NCBI GenBank assembly: GCA_011109175.1
Contig: RDEW01000006.1
Location: 1,240,632 to 1,304,631, forward strand
From: Dicyema japonicum
Lineage: Eukaryota > Dicyemida > Rhombozoa > Dicyemidae
Length of the DNA stretch: 64,000 nucleotides
Direction of reading: 5' to 3'
Below, in pieces: positions 1 through 12,136 of this stretch. Both the position numbers and the translations under genes were made by a program. How positions within the stretch are numbered: position 1 is the stretch's first letter; each line of letters begins with the position of its first letter. The notes below the pieces were generated by a model. It worked only from the letters and a program-made list of their open reading frames with translations, searched no databases and was not told where the DNA came from.

Positions 1-469
1 TCACCACAAATCCACTGCTCCATAACTTTGAATGCCCTCCTTCATTTCTTCAATCTTTCTCATATTTGTCAAAGATATGGAAGGTTCATACATGCATATG
101 AGGGAGAGTCCTTACGACATACACAAATCTCTGACGTTGAGACTATTCGTTAGGATGAATAATGCTTTCGATTGTAAGACAGAACAACAGGGGGTCCATG
201 GGGATCTCCTAGTTGCATTCCGGTAGACGAAGAGATTAGGTAGTCCCCGAAAAGTAAAGATGAAGGTAGACTATAGGATTGATTCACAATTTCGAAAATA
301 TTAGGTAATCAATACATAAACACAGAATATTATCTCTCCTTAAAGTGTCGAAAGTTCTCTTAAGAAGGAGCACTTCTACTTTCTGGAATAAACGGAAAAC
401 TGTTAAAATATTCTCTGAACTTAATGGTAAATTTATTAAATAATAACAACTCAGGGACACCTACTAAGA

Positions 470-690
470 GACACTGAGAATTGCTGCAGACCATGGCAAT
501 TTCATCTCCGCTCACGAGGGTCTTTGAGGTCTTGGAGGGAACTGAATTTGACTACTTTATGACCGGAAAGTTACTTAGAATTTTGTAGTCCTTGTGCGAA
601 CTCGGAGGAATGCTTGCCAGAAAGAAAAGGGATCAACGAGAATCAATATAGGATCAAATATTACGATAAGGAAAAGAGTCAATTACCAAG
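470..690 (+). mobile_element. decayed 3' end of a restriction-like-endonuclease (REL) retroelement
   Basis: The stretch around 595-645 is nearly identical to the C-terminal coding end of the retroelement at 42190-42300 (the segment encoding ELGG-FARKKRDQRE). Frames are broken and no ORF survives. I read it as a dead copy of the same family. Nothing else is recognisable from 1 to 470. Confidence 0.55.
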
Positions 691-1585
691 ATATATAAAT
701 ATCCCAAATATCAAATCATAAGCACCACTAAAAATTAATTTGTAACAGAAAGATCATCGATTTACCATAATAATATTGAAGTGTGTAAGATCTGTGTAAT
801 TTATATTATTAATTTATAGTTATTTTCCTACTGATTCAATTATACAATCTTTTACGATAGCTCATTCTAAAAATGTTCGATTAGAAGGGTATTTTTAATA
901 TTAAATTAGTATTCTTGCATTGTGTACTGATCCATTTAACAACCCACAAGCGTATAGAATTATAATTAGTTAAGATATAAAGCTGACCCTGTAGGTGCAT
1001 ATCTAAGTAATGCTGGAATAAATTCGTATGACATTAATATATTTAGGTTTTACTTCAAATCAACAAATCGATTAAGTAATTATAAATATTATTTCAGTCT
1101 GCAATGCCATAGGAAACCCAAACAACGTGTTTGGCATGTGTGGCAAGCGTAATTAATTAATGCTAACATGACTATGGAATATAAGGATTTTGGTTATAAA
1201 TAAGATTTAGTTAATTTATTCAATTTAATTTACTTATTCACTTTTATTACGTATTTTGACTAATATATTAATTCTATTCCTTATTGCTTTTACAAATTAA
1301 AAATTGATTTACAATAGTTATTATAACAACAAAAGATAATAGGTAGGCTTAGAAAAGGTTAAATTATTATTAAAAAATCTTGAGTTTGTTCAGATGCTCT
1401 ATCATACATATTTCAAATGGTTTGATGATAATGATGAATTATGGACAAGTTACACAATTATTTAATTTATCAAAGAGGAGGTGGGAAATGAGAATACTCC
1501 GTTGAAACTTCATTCGATTTTTCACACCTATGCCTCTGGAGAAAAATATAAATGAAAATTTGTTTCATGAAATCTGAAATTAACA
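691..1585. other. AT-rich intergenic DNA, nothing recognised
   Basis: Very AT-rich sequence with no convincing ORF, RNA gene or repeat match to other parts of the window. Confidence 0.6.
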
Positions 1586-1589
1586 AATA

Positions 1590-2510
1590 TCAATGGCTAA
1601 AATCTAATTTGGAAAACTTCAAATATTTAATTTTCCTCCATATCAGCGTCTCGGATGTATTTGGCGATAGAGAATCAATTAGGGATGTCCATCGCTTCTT
1701 GATTCCAGACTTGGTAACTTGTTTAATTTGTATATTCAAGGATTTCATTTTTTGGAAATCGTCATTTGATAATTCCTTTTGCTTCTTTAATTTATTTCTT
1801 TCTCTGATAAGTGTTTTTGTGTGCATATTATAATAGGTACTCCTTGTTTGATGGCATTGGAATAGTTTTCTTGCTTTGAGTATAATGTCCGTGAAAGTTT
1901 TGATCATGTGGTCAATTGATGAGAATACCAATCTGCGCTTTCAAAATTTAAAAAAGTGGAATTCTGTCTGATAAATTTATTTGCAGTGTTATTTTCATCA
2001 TAATAGGGTTGTGATCACTTCTTACTTCATTTTTACAGTCCAGTTGACGAGGGGAAACATTGATGGGGAACATAAGGAGAGGTCAGGGGATGTAGATTTG
2101 TCTCCTTTTCGAGTAGGTGTTCTTGTATTGTTTATGGTGTTATTCAATATACAAAATTGTCTCAAGTTTCTGGCCAGTAGGTTTCCTCTACTGTCTGGTT
2201 TCTGGCCTTCATACCATAATTGACGTTTGGCATTGATGTCACCGCATAGTATTACTTTTTTGAAGTTTGAGAAAATCTGTAGGTTAGGGTAGTACCCACT
2301 TGGACAGGATGTAGTAGGGGGAATACATACATTGACAATATTTATAGTTTTCCTAGGAATTCTAACATTTATGCCAATTAGTTCCAAATGGTCATCTACT
2401 GGATAAAGTTTTCTGATTTTTTTGAAACATCTTCATATTGAATTCCATTTCTTATTAGTGTCATTAGTCCTCCACCTAGCTTAAACCTTCTGTCTTTACG
2501 GATAATGGAG
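1590..2510 (-). mobile_element. jockey-like LINE fragment: AP endonuclease region and linker
   Basis: Read on the minus strand from about 2510, the translation has apurinic-endonuclease signatures. RKDRRFKLGGGL lies near the start. CGDINAKRQLWY follows at about 2230-2280 (the GD.NA catalytic motif), and TSPDLSLCS at about 2070-2100 resembles the SxxD segment near the enzyme's end. A second lysine-rich ORF (1590-1931) fits the endonuclease-RT linker. Several frame changes and the lack of RT downstream show it is a dead, 3'-truncated copy. Confidence 0.7.
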
Positions 2511-2559
2511 TATCCAGGAAAGGTTGGGGTTTGTATGTTTGGTTGTAGTTTTCTCTCAA

Positions 2560-2800
2560 GATCTTCCTCCTCGATATTAAAACCAACCCCGTTCGAGAAA
2601 CTCGTGAGAAATACGGGAGCTCTGCCAAAACCTCTAAACCTTCAAAAAGTAATTTGTCGATACCAAAAGTGTGCCGACACTCGGGAGGAAAACCGAATAA
2701 AGATGAGGCGGCTGTTCAAGGAGACCGGGATCACCTGACGGCCCCTACTCTCCTTTGTTTGTTTTGTCGGTGATTCTTGGTTCTAAATAATAAATAAATG
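2560..2800 (+). mobile_element. LINE 3' terminus (EAGIT-type end)
   Basis: The ORF ends ...CADTREENRIKMRRLFKETGIT-stop at 2738, followed by an untranslated tail ending in TAAATAATAAATAAA. The same terminus (coding for KMR.LLKEAGIT, DNA GGGATCAC before the stop, then a TAAATAAATA tail) recurs at about 3660-3790, 8800-8885 (-), 34100-34215 (-) and 37230-37360 (-). A related end lies near 32776-33087 (-). These are 3' ends of one LINE family, each 5'-truncated. Confidence 0.6.
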
Positions 2801-3049
2801 GGTTTAAGGACTGTGATTTTCTAATGAGTTTAGTGTTTCCATTGTAAGTCAAGGACCACGTCGGTTGATCATTTGGCCACTCGGTGCGGATCCATGATCT
2901 GCCGCGACTATGTGTGGAGGCATAACGAAGTAGTAATGCAATATTCGCCACACCAGAAAGTTACGGACTCATAAGGTGCAATCTATAGTAGAGAACACCA
3001 GGGTCCAAATCAATGTAGACAATGTTATCAGAATCTTGGTGCTAAGCCG

Positions 3050-3300
3050 GGCATTGTTGTACACGATAGGAGTCTAGCTAAGTCCTTATCATAGAAATTG
3101 GCATTACGTCTCAAGACCGTTTGCAGACTGAAAGGTGGAGAAAAAAAGAAGTATGACTTGGTTGCACTTGAGAGAGGGCAGATACTTGGTTGGAAGGACC
3201 TCGTTATTCCAATAGTAATGACATGGGAAGGAATTGCAACAAAGTACCACAAGGGTTATCTGAAAAAGTTAGGGGTAGATAGGAAGCTCTAGGCCTATCT
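3050..3300 (+). mobile_element. LINE fragment: post-RT C-terminal domain
   Basis: The 64-residue ORF contains EKKKYDLVALERGQILGW, then VIPIVMTWEGIATKYHKGYLKKLGVD. This is the conserved segment found C-terminal to the RT in several LINE groups (K.EKY.L...I...W...VP.V....G......YL..L). A related minus-strand copy is at 8265-8500. Fragment only. Confidence 0.5.
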
Positions 3301-3659
3301 ACAGTTCACTGTATTAAAACGGACCCTATAGAGCCTGACATTGGAGTACAGGAGGCAGAGCCCGGAGATGCCATATGGGCAGAGGGTTCAATTGGACAAG
3401 GCGATCTCGGTGTTGTTTCAGTAACCAGAATCGAACCTGCCTATGGAGGCTGACGAACAGGGAGGCGAGGAAGGTTGTTGATTATTAAATATTAAATTTT
3501 TATTTTTGGTTAAATAAAGTGGTGTTTGCATTGAAAAACTCTCTTAATTTGAGAATTTACATTGAATTTTTTAATGAGTTTATTGGTTCAGTCACACCTC
3601 AACCAGATATGTGAATTTGCTGTGTCAGCATCCAAGTCTCAGTTAACCCTATTTACTAC

Positions 3660-3800
3660 GGACAGGAGTTTAAGGAGGACTTGTAGAATTCCTCTGCAGA
3701 TAAAAAAGACACTTCGGGATCCCTGAGGAGCCTTTGAAGAGAATGTTGGAGGCTGGGATCACTTAATTAGTTGGTTAATACTTTCCTTTGTGGTGGTCGT
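3660..3800 (+). mobile_element. LINE 3' terminus copy
   Basis: Encodes a decayed ...RMLEAGIT-stop ending with the GGGATCACTTAATTAGTTGG motif shared by the LINE 3' ends at 2738, 34140 (-) and 37290 (-). Confidence 0.45.
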
Positions 3801-4059
3801 TGGGTTTTAAAATAAATAACGAGTTAACATTCTGGCTAATTTGGAAATTGCACGTAAAGCTCGTGGTGATTCTGAAGGGGATCCCCTCATGGGTTACTAG
3901 CCAAGATATTTGTGTATTCTCGTTGGAGACTCTTCAGTCCGGATTTTTTTTCACTATTTCAAGGAAAATGGTTACAACCTTGGTGTTGGAAATTTGACCC
4001 TCAAATCAAGAAATGAGGCTACGTCTTTTATAAGATCTGGATTACATGTTGAGTTCTAG

Positions 4060-5480
4060 AAAATCTCCTGTTCATGGTACCAAGATTCTGCAATCAGACG
4101 TTTCAGATGCCAGAAATTAGGCCACGTTGCATCTCGATGCATTGAAAAGAAGAAACGTCTTATTTCATGACGGATGAACTTTTTTTTTGTCGACGTCTAT
4201 GTTGTCTGTGATGTGGACTATGTTAGCGCAAGCATTGTGGGTGCTATGGAGGAGTATCTAAACTGTTTTGCTAAACCTGTTTACTCTGGAGACTATAGAG
4301 CTGGACATTTCGAACGAAATCGCCTTCGGCTACAACTAAGAAGTCAAGTTCGTGTGAGAATTTCTAAAAAATATGAGATACTCAGAAGATTATATGTTTC
4401 TTATTTAAAGGACAAGTAAATAAACATGGAGGACTGAAAAAGGGAGGTTGGAAACCAAGAACCCAACATTTAGGAAGTCTTATAGGCTTGTAGGTCCTTA
4501 ATCTAAATCAGATGTTGTTAGTTTAAGAGACCCGATTGTAGTTTTGCACCAAAGCGGATGATCCTAATGCCTTTCGGGAGCAGCTCGAGGAAGTTAAGAG
4601 AATTGATCTGCAAGTTTGGAAGGACTCCATTATCGTAAAACCAGGAAAATCGTGGACGGATCCTTTATAGACCTATAAGTCTGATAAACTCAATCTCAAA
4701 ACTCATGGAGTGACTGATTTATAAAAGAATTACGCGTCATATCGAATCACAGAATTTTCTCAGCAAGGAACAATGGGCTTTCGTCTAGGGAGATTATGCG
4801 GAGATTGTTTGCTCATCTTAAACTCTGAGATTGAGAAGGTCCGGAATTTCAAATATCAGCTGAGTGTCGTCTGCCTGGATATATCGAAGGCTTTCGGTAG
4901 TGTCCATGACGCAGTGTATTATCAGCTAGTTTCACTTTAAATTCCAAAACTTACTGGATTGATTAAGGAATCTTCTGACGGGAAAAAATCATTTGTGAGA
5001 TGCGGAGTATTCACTTCTGAAGCGATTATAATGAAGAGGGGAGTTCCTAGGCTCAGTCTTGAGTCCTCTGCTCTTCAATATATTTATGGCTCCCAGGAAT
5101 CCTAGTAATAACGTGAGTATTTACAAAGAAGATGTATTGATAACGTACCCCTCAGAGTTCGGTGGTGTCTGAGGGAAAATTACGTGATTTCTTGGAAGAG
5201 ATTCTCTGGTGGTGCAAATCCCTTGGCTTAAATCTCTCTATAAGTCAAAAGCTATGCGAATTTCATACTTTAGAAAGTACTTTCAACAAGAGTACACACT
5301 GAGTGGTATCACCAATGTTGATCATTTGCATTATTAGTGTGTCCGTTTGGATATACAAGAGATTATGTTGAAGGTGCCAAAATAAAAAGGCTTACCAAGC
5401 AATTTTGTGTCTGCAGAACTCGATTTGAAGTTATCTTTTCTTGAAAGAGTTTATCTGGCCTCTCTCATCTGCGGATGTGA
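4060..5480 (+). mobile_element. decayed jockey-like LINE: zinc knuckle and RT remnants
   Basis: At about 4100-4145 the translation FRCQKLGHVASRC is a gag-type zinc knuckle missing its first Cys. From about 4640 to 5480 RT-like pieces appear in shifting frames, including QNFLSKEQWAF and a LDISKAF motif. Stops interrupt every frame. ORF 4174-4419 lies between them and is not recognised. Confidence 0.5.
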
Positions 5481-5499
5481 AAGGTAGTATTTTTCACCT

Positions 5500-6220
5500 A
5501 AGAGAGAGACAATAATCATTAAAAGTTATGTTAGCTATGGTTTAGTATATTGTAGAGGAATAAATGAATATTAAAATGTATATTGGTTATTCCACATAGG
5601 TTAAAATGATATAAAGTGAGAGGTATTGGGTATGAGTCCATATCTCATTGAGAGTTGATACAAAATAGGCCAAAATATTTAACACAGCATTTTTAATGAC
5701 CCCTTCGATTTGACATCACAATGAGTAAATAATTATAGATGATACTCTAGTATTCATTCAAAATAAAAATTAACAATTTTGACTTTATTCACCTGAAAAT
5801 AAATTTTGACCAAATTTATATAACATTTTTAATTAAAAAACCAAGGTTTTGAAGTTTTAAACAATTTTAAAGAATAGGGTTCCACTGTTCATAAAGATTT
5901 ACTTTTCGTATTACATGTACATATTAACGACTTTCAATCGGAGAAAGGATGGGCGGATTCTCAGAGTTAGTTGTTCCTATGTGTCGTCATGGAAGAAAGA
6001 GTCCGAAATGTTATACGAAATATTGCTGGTCAGTATTTGTTTCCTGAATAGTGTAATTGGGTGTATGTCCTTTATAGATGATCCGGTTCCGTAGTGAAAT
6101 GTTCACTAATAACGACATCAGTCACCAAGCCAACGCTAACATATAAATAATTTAAGAAAATATTAATATTTTAAAATTAAATTATTTTAATAATAAAAAT
6201 AAATTTAAATTACTTACCTA
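5500..6220. other. AT-rich intergenic DNA upstream of TFIIE-alpha
   Basis: No ORF or repeat recognised. It should hold the TFIIE-alpha promoter, but no specific element can be assigned. Confidence 0.5.
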
Positions 6221-6225
6221 GTCTA

Positions 6226-7408
6226 ATGATGCATGTAATTTAGTAATATTGTATGAAAGCCATTAATACCCAAGCCGATATATCGACTGATTAATTTCAT
6301 ATCAGAAGCCTTCTACAACTTTGAGGAACACATCGTTATGCGCTATCTAATGTTTTATCCTTGCATTTCAGAGACGGATCTATCTAATCTCCTAAAAATC
6401 GACAGAAGATACCTCAGGAAGACCCTAAATAAACTCAGAGCGGAGAAATTTGTTCGAGTTGTTGTTATCTGTTAATTTTCTAGCAAAAACATCGAGTAGA
6501 AAGCGACAATGAGGGGAAGTCTCAGAGAATCACTTATTTTTATATAAACTTGATAACTCTCATAAACGTGGTCCGCTACAAATTAGACATTATGCAGAAA
6601 AGGATTGACTCAAAGGCCAAAGAGGCGATGACTCGGTCTTCATACAACTGTCTGAGTTGTGAAAAGGCATTCGAAGACCTTGAAATTGACCAAATCTTCG
6701 ACTTTAGCACAAACTCTTTGATCTGTAATTACTGTGGTGGGGATGTGAAGGAGGATGAGTCCATTCTGACTAACAGAAACAGCAGAAACGTGTTAATAAA
6801 GTTCAATCAGGAATTATCTGACCTTTTCAAGTACTTGGCCCAGATAGAGAAGGTGGAAATTCCCCCTGAACTGGTGGACCCTCAACCATGTAGTATATCT
6901 CTAATAGAGAACAACCGATTATCAATGAATGGTGAAGTGGCCATGATAACAGAATTGGAGTCGAGTTCGTCTGTGAAGGTATTTTTGGAAGAGGATGTAC
7001 TTTATTGGATTGAGTCAAGTGAGTGGTTGTGTAACATGATAGAACGTGTCAAGAATGTGGAACCTGTCTGGTTTGGCACTGAGTGTAGAGTTGAGGAAGA
7101 TAACTGGGAGACGACTCTGGAGAGACTTAAGACACGGAGAATTGTGGAAGAGGAAGTGTGTCAGTGTCTATTGGCGAGAGGGAAGATAGAGGAGGTGGAG
7201 AGTGGGATGAGTTTGTGCGGACTGAGTGAAAGGGATATGGGAGAAGGTAATGTGATAGGGATATGTAGTGTATGAGAGGAAAGTGGTGGTTGTTGGGGGA
7301 GAGAGTGTTGGATATAAAACAGCTATTGATATGGTGGATGGAATGAGTATTAGTGAAATGGCTAGATTTGTGGAGTTATCAGGATATTTGTTTGATGATT
7401 TTGTATAA
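6226..7408 (+). CDS. GTF2E1: general transcription factor IIE subunit alpha (four exons)
   Basis: TFIIE-alpha helps TFIIH enter the RNA polymerase II preinitiation complex. Exons 6226-6234, 6260-6460, 6484-7246 and 7269-7408 join to 370 codons plus TAA with phase conserved at every junction. The introns are 25, 23 and 22 nt. Exon 2 encodes the N-terminal winged helix (FISEAFYNFEEHIVMRYL...LLKIDRRYLRKTLNKL). Exon 3 has the conserved INVVRYKLD segment and the zinc ribbon CLSC...CNYC near residues 100-140. The acidic middle follows. Exon 4 restores the conserved C-terminal block (KVVVVGG...MSISEMARF...LFDDFV), which the unspliced frame loses by stopping at 7275. The start uses ATGATGCAT before intron 1, because the exon 2 frame is closed by TGA just upstream. 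The protein is shorter than the human one (about 440 aa). Intron 2 borders are ambiguous within a GTT repeat. Confidence 0.88.
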
Positions 7409-7834
7409 TATTTGTATTTCTATCATAAATAGATATAGTTATTAAATAATTCCTTAACCAATCATAATAACACGTGACAGCATTTCAAATTACCATTGGT
7501 TATATGACCCAAACTAACATTTTTGAGTCTTCGATAATGTGTAGTCGGGGTTTAAATTAATAAAATTTCGTGATCTCAGTTATTATTTTGAGTAAATATC
7601 TCCCACCATGATGATTTTGTCCAAAGATGACCCAGGACTGCATAATACCATGAAGCACAGGCATATTGTATATCGAAAACGATAGTTCGTATAATTTGTC
7701 TATTCAATTTTCTACCGTGCATGGGCTCTTTGAAACAACTACTGTGAGGACATTCTGGAGTCATTTCGCTAAGATTAAAGGCAATAATCATATTTTAAGG
7801 TTAAACTAACATATCCCCCGAATATCGCCATCGA

Positions 7835-8075
7835 AGATTACTACTTCTCCCATGTAAAACGCTTTCGTGGAAGACCGAGAACAACCTTCCTGGTCTTTTT
7901 ACAAAACGATCTGAAAGCCGTAAATAAAAAATTGACATCTGGCGACGACCTGGACACACTGATGGATCTGGCTAAGAACAGAAAAACCTGGAACAAACTA
8001 ACTCTTTCTTTTATATTTTAGCTGAACATGCTATAAGTATTATAGATCTCGTGAAAGTGCTAATAATAAACTAAC
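7835..8075 (+). mobile_element. LINE family A 3' end
   Basis: Encodes KRFRGRPRTTFLVFLQNDL...SGDDLDTLMDLAKNR, the C-terminus seen intact at 31200-31340. It then has the same 3' UTR (GTGAAAGTGCTAATAATAA). A 5'-truncated insertion ending in a TAA-type tail. Confidence 0.65.
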
Positions 8076-8640
8076 ATATCCTTCTTTACGAGGATCTTCA
8101 ACAACTATCCACAGGACTTTTACTTCTTCCTCGGACTGTGGGTCCTCCGCTTCGCCAATGTAATGAGTTGCCTGCTCTTCTAGTCGCCTCGACGAGTAAA
8201 GGATTTCGTCAATTGGTGTCTTGACGACAATAATACTTTCTAATGTTTTCTTTAAAACCACCGATTAAATATGAGCTCTTATTAAGACATCAATCGACAG
8301 AGTTTTCAACTGATTTCTGTAGCACGTGGAGATAATCCCGTCCCATTTCAAAACTACAGGAATAATTCTCACAGGAGCATCGTACAACATTCTCAATTCT
8401 CCAGAGAGCAAGTCACACTTGTGTAGCTTTTCCACTTCTGTATGCTTGAGTGCTTCTTGTGAGGTGATTCCAAATCCTATAATCTCATTCTTCATTTAGT
8501 CATACACGAAAATGTCTGGCTTATTGTGTTGAACTTTAGTGTCATGATGGAAGTGTCTACTCGGATTCCACCCTCTTCGTCGTAACAGTTGATCGAACTG
8601 AATGTGTATTTAGATGTTTAGACATATTGATGCCATATAC
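8040..8640 (-). mobile_element. LINE fragment, post-RT domain
   Basis: Minus-strand ORFs at 8265-8495 and 8040-8261. The first contains KCDLLSGELRMLYDAPVRIIPVVLKWDGIIS, matching the post-RT domain at 3098-3292. No catalytic motifs. The few bases shared with the neighbouring LINE end suggest nested insertions. Confidence 0.45.
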
Positions 8641-8799
8641 TCTACATAAATACATTTGCTTGTATGCTTTGGAAATTAGTTTTGAAATTTGTTCATTATT
8701 TTTGCCTCTTTTAATAGTTTAACAATTGAGAAAATTATACATTTCTGTCACTAAATGAAGACTATTTTTTAAATTTAAAATTTATTTAACCAGAAACCA

Positions 8800-8890
8800 C
8801 CGCCATAGCCAAATGATAAAAATAAGGTGATCCCGGCCTTCCTCAGCAGTCTTCGCATGCTCGGACATGAAGGAAGTACTGTCAGGGGCA
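8800..8890 (-). mobile_element. LINE 3' terminus copy (minus)
   Basis: Contains the reverse complement of the EAGIT terminus (GTGATCCCGGCC...) preceded on the plus strand by an AT-rich TAAATAAA-type tail. Confidence 0.45.
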
Positions 8891-10490
8891 CGTTAACAAT
8901 TCAAACGTACGTGATGTGGTTCACCATCTTTGTTGGCAGTAAAACGTGGATCGTCTTGGGGCACAACTGAGTAGGCTCAGTTTGTAAATGCACTTCAAAT
9001 AGGTCAACCAACAAATAAGACATAAATAACATAGTTCACAAATTTCCAAAATGGGGGGCACACGGGAGGCGCAAAAACCTGTGGCTAAACAACAACATCT
9101 CTGGTCGACAAGGAAGGGTGAGGTATGACATCATAATCTCTCGCGTTCCCAATCCGAGTATTACAACGATCCCCTTGCATTAACCTCTTCTATTACATAT
9201 TCCAAATTTAAATGACCAACATGGTCTCCTAGTTTATGTAGATTATATAATCATCTAAGATCCTCATTTTACAATGGTGGTGCAGTCATACCAATTAGAG
9301 GATTGTTTATATCACTTTATCTACAATGTTAGTGACAAAATGCACAATATTTACCTCTGATAAGTCCAAATGTGAGACCAAAGTGTATGAACTCTTATTC
9401 AGATATATAGTAAATAAAAGATTAAGTCATATGACACACTAATGACCTCTCATGACGTCAAAGAGGTCAAAGAAACATTGGAAGTACAATGTGCTGAGAT
9501 CTATTGTAAAGAACTATTTTATATCAATGTCTCCTATTCTCCTTTAGATTGATTAATTAAACTCAGTGACCAACTATGCGTCTCCACCCTTTTTCGATCC
9601 AACATTCCCTCAAAACTCTCTTCTCAAAGAAATTATGAGTTCATGACTATCTGGGATCACATAATTATTTTATCAAATTTCTATCAAAAAAGTTAATGAG
9701 AAAGGCTGGGATCACTCAATGGCCAATAAATAGTGATAATTTAAATAATATGTCGCGCGCACTGTGAGCAACCATGCACAACGCGCAACAAATCATGTGT
9801 CAATCAATGTCACGTGTCAAATTCACGCCACGTCGTTCGATAGTAGATTCGATAGTAAAATAGCACTTTCGCAAAAATATTGTTAAATCTAAGGATTCCT
9901 GCACACAGAGGTTGTATAAAATGTTATGAGGAATATGAAATAATCGAACGCATTACTAAAGACTAAGCATTTACAAGTACCAACAGGTATAATAAATTTT
10001 ATCTTTTACAAAAATCCAGAAACTTTATAATAACAACAAAATGTATCTGAAAGATTTGAAATCACAAGCTTGTCATTTGTATGGACAATGAGATGGAATT
10101 TTTAACCTCAGCACTCCATAACCAGGCTCATCTTGAAATGAATAAAATAAAGGATCTCTCCAATAAACACTACTTCCATATTAAAAGAAGTGTTATTAAT
10201 TCCTGTGAATCTGTAATTTGGAATAAATTTGGTTTTCGGTTAGTCTCCTGTATACTGCATATAGTGACTTTGTATGATGTTAAGTCACTTATTAAATCCT
10301 TCCTTTTATGTTTTTCTTTCAATCCACGGACGTTGAATGACGCCAGTGTGAAGAGATCACATGTGTGAAATAGACATAATTAATCAGAACCACGTCATCA
10401 GTTCAACCAACTCTAGTGAATACAACATTTTATTAAAAATTAATAAATTATAATAATGTAAAATTTACTTTTAAAATATTTAATTTAAAC
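8891..10490. other. intergenic DNA upstream of NOP58
   Basis: AT-rich. At about 9580-9730 a degenerate plus-strand LINE 3' end (GCTGGGATCACTCAATGG) is visible. ORF 10081-10368 has no recognisable motif and is followed by AT-rich DNA. Otherwise nothing is seen. Confidence 0.4.
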
Positions 10491-10497
10491 GTGGTCA

Positions 10498-11235
10498 ATG
10501 TTAGTTTTGTTCGAGACATCATCAGGATATGCTATATTCAAAGTAATACCCATAACTGACACTAAGATTCTCAAAGAAAAGAAACTACAGGAGAGTGAAA
10601 ACCTACATAAATACTTTGAAACTTCTGAGTCAGCCAGGAAAATGTATTAATTCTTTACTATTTCAGTTTACAGCTAAAAAACTTCACCCCCTTTAAAAAT
10701 CTACAAGAATCAATCCGTTCGACTTCCAAAACAATCGACGGGAAGATCTCTAAGCGACTAAAAAAGTCACTAGCTACTGTTGATGAGCCTCTCTGTGTTG
10801 GGGATGCCCGCCTAGCTAGCCTACTCAAAGTCATGTTATCACTCATTGTAGTCCTCATGTGGAATTGATTGTGTTAGTGGGTCCCATGTTGTAGAGCTCA
10901 TGCGCTGCATCCGTGAGCACGTGGATGAATTTCTCCCCAAAGAAGTCCCTCTCAGCCTTACCCACGGACTCTGCCGCTATAAATTGAAATTCTCTCCTGA
11001 CAAGGTGGACCTAATGATTGTACATGCTGTGGGTAGTTGTCTGTTTTATTTCTTAGGCCTTCTTGACGACTTGGATAAAGAATTGAATAATTTTGTTATG
11101 AGATTGAAAGAATGGTATGGTTGGCATTTCCCAGAGTTGGCAAATATAGTGAGTGACCCCCGCATTTATTCTGAATTGGTTCGTCAGCATGGAAAGAGAG
11201 ATGATATTTTGACTTGTGACTTGTCTACTTTATTA
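10498..11235 (+). CDS. NOP58: nucleolar box C/D snoRNP core protein NOP58 (5' part, cut by gap)
   Basis: NOP58 is a core protein of box C/D snoRNPs guiding rRNA 2'-O-methylation in the nucleolus. Exons 10498-10542, 10567-10643, 10667-10829, 10852-11032 and 11057 onward join in phase across introns of 24, 23, 22 and 24 nt. The product begins MLVLFETSSGYAIFK, aligns without gaps to human NOP58 through the N-terminal domain, and contains the NOSIC segment CRYKLKFSPDKVD followed by LLDDLDKELNNFVMR and EWYGWHFPEL. YKLKFSPDKVD and LDDLDKELN favour NOP58 over NOP56. The fourth intron is a multiple of three with no stop, so a naive ORF would wrongly include eight residues. The coding sequence runs into the N gap at 11236, so the Nop domain and KKE tail are missing. 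Confidence 0.92.
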
Positions 11236-12030
11236 NNNNNNNNNNNNNNNNNNNNNNNNNNNNNNNNNNNNNNNNNNNNNNNNNNNNNNNNNNNNNNNNN
11301 NNNNNNNNNNNNNNNNNNNNNNNNNNNNNNNNNNNNNNNNNNNNNNNNNNNNNNNNNNNNNNNNNNNNNNNNNNNNNNNNNNNNNNNNNNNNNNNNNNNN
11401 NNNNNNNNNNNNNNNNNNNNNNNNNNNNNNNNNNNNNNNNNNNNNNNNNNNNNNNNNNNNNNNNNNNNNNNNNNNNNNNNNNNNNNNNNNNNNNNNNNNN
11501 NNNNNNNNNNNNNNNNNNNNNNNNNNNNNNNNNNNNNNNNNNNNNNNNNNNNNNNNNNNNNNNNNNNNNNNNNNNNNNNNNNNNNNNNNNNNNNNNNNNN
11601 NNNNNNNNNNNNNNNNNNNNNNNNNNNNNNNNNNNNNNNNNNNNNNNNNNNNNNNNNNNNNNNNNNNNNNNNNNNNNNNNNNNNNNNNNNNNNNNNNNNN
11701 NNNNNNNNNNNNNNNNNNNNNNNNNNNNNNNNNNNNNNNNNNNNNNNNNNNNNNNNNNNNNNNNNNNNNNNNNNNNNNNNNNNNNNNNNNNNNNNNNNNN
11801 NNNNNNNNNNNNNNNNNNNNNNNNNNNNNNNNNNNNNNNNNNNNNNNNNNNNNNNNNNNNNNNNNNNNNNNNNNNNNNNNNNNNNNNNNNNNNNNNNNNN
11901 NNNNNNNNNNNNNNNNNNNNNNNNNNNNNNNNNNNNNNNNNNNNNNNNNNNNNNNNNNNNNNNNNNNNNNNNNNNNNNNNNNNNNNNNNNNNNNNNNNNN
12001 NNNNNNNNNNNNNNNNNNNNNNNNNNNNNN
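11236..12030. other. assembly gap (run of N)
   Basis: 795 undetermined bases. They interrupt NOP58 and probably hide its C-terminal half. The short sequence after the gap does not clearly continue NOP58. Confidence 0.99.
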
Positions 12031-12136
12031 CTAATTAAAAAGGGAGAAACCAACGAGTTGTCCTGGTTGATGGAGTTTGGTTTAACGAAACACCATATGT
12101 CTCCTCTTTGAATTATTGACCCCTTGCATCCAACAA

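Noticed and set aside
6211-6222. TACTTACCTAG resembling the 5' end of U1 snRNA
   Set aside because: Nothing downstream matches U1. It is a chance match upstream of TFIIE-alpha.
10900-12111. A 403-codon ORF spanning the N gap, and mirror ORFs on other frames
   Set aside because: Its length is an artefact of translating undetermined bases. Only the NOP58 part before 11236 is real.
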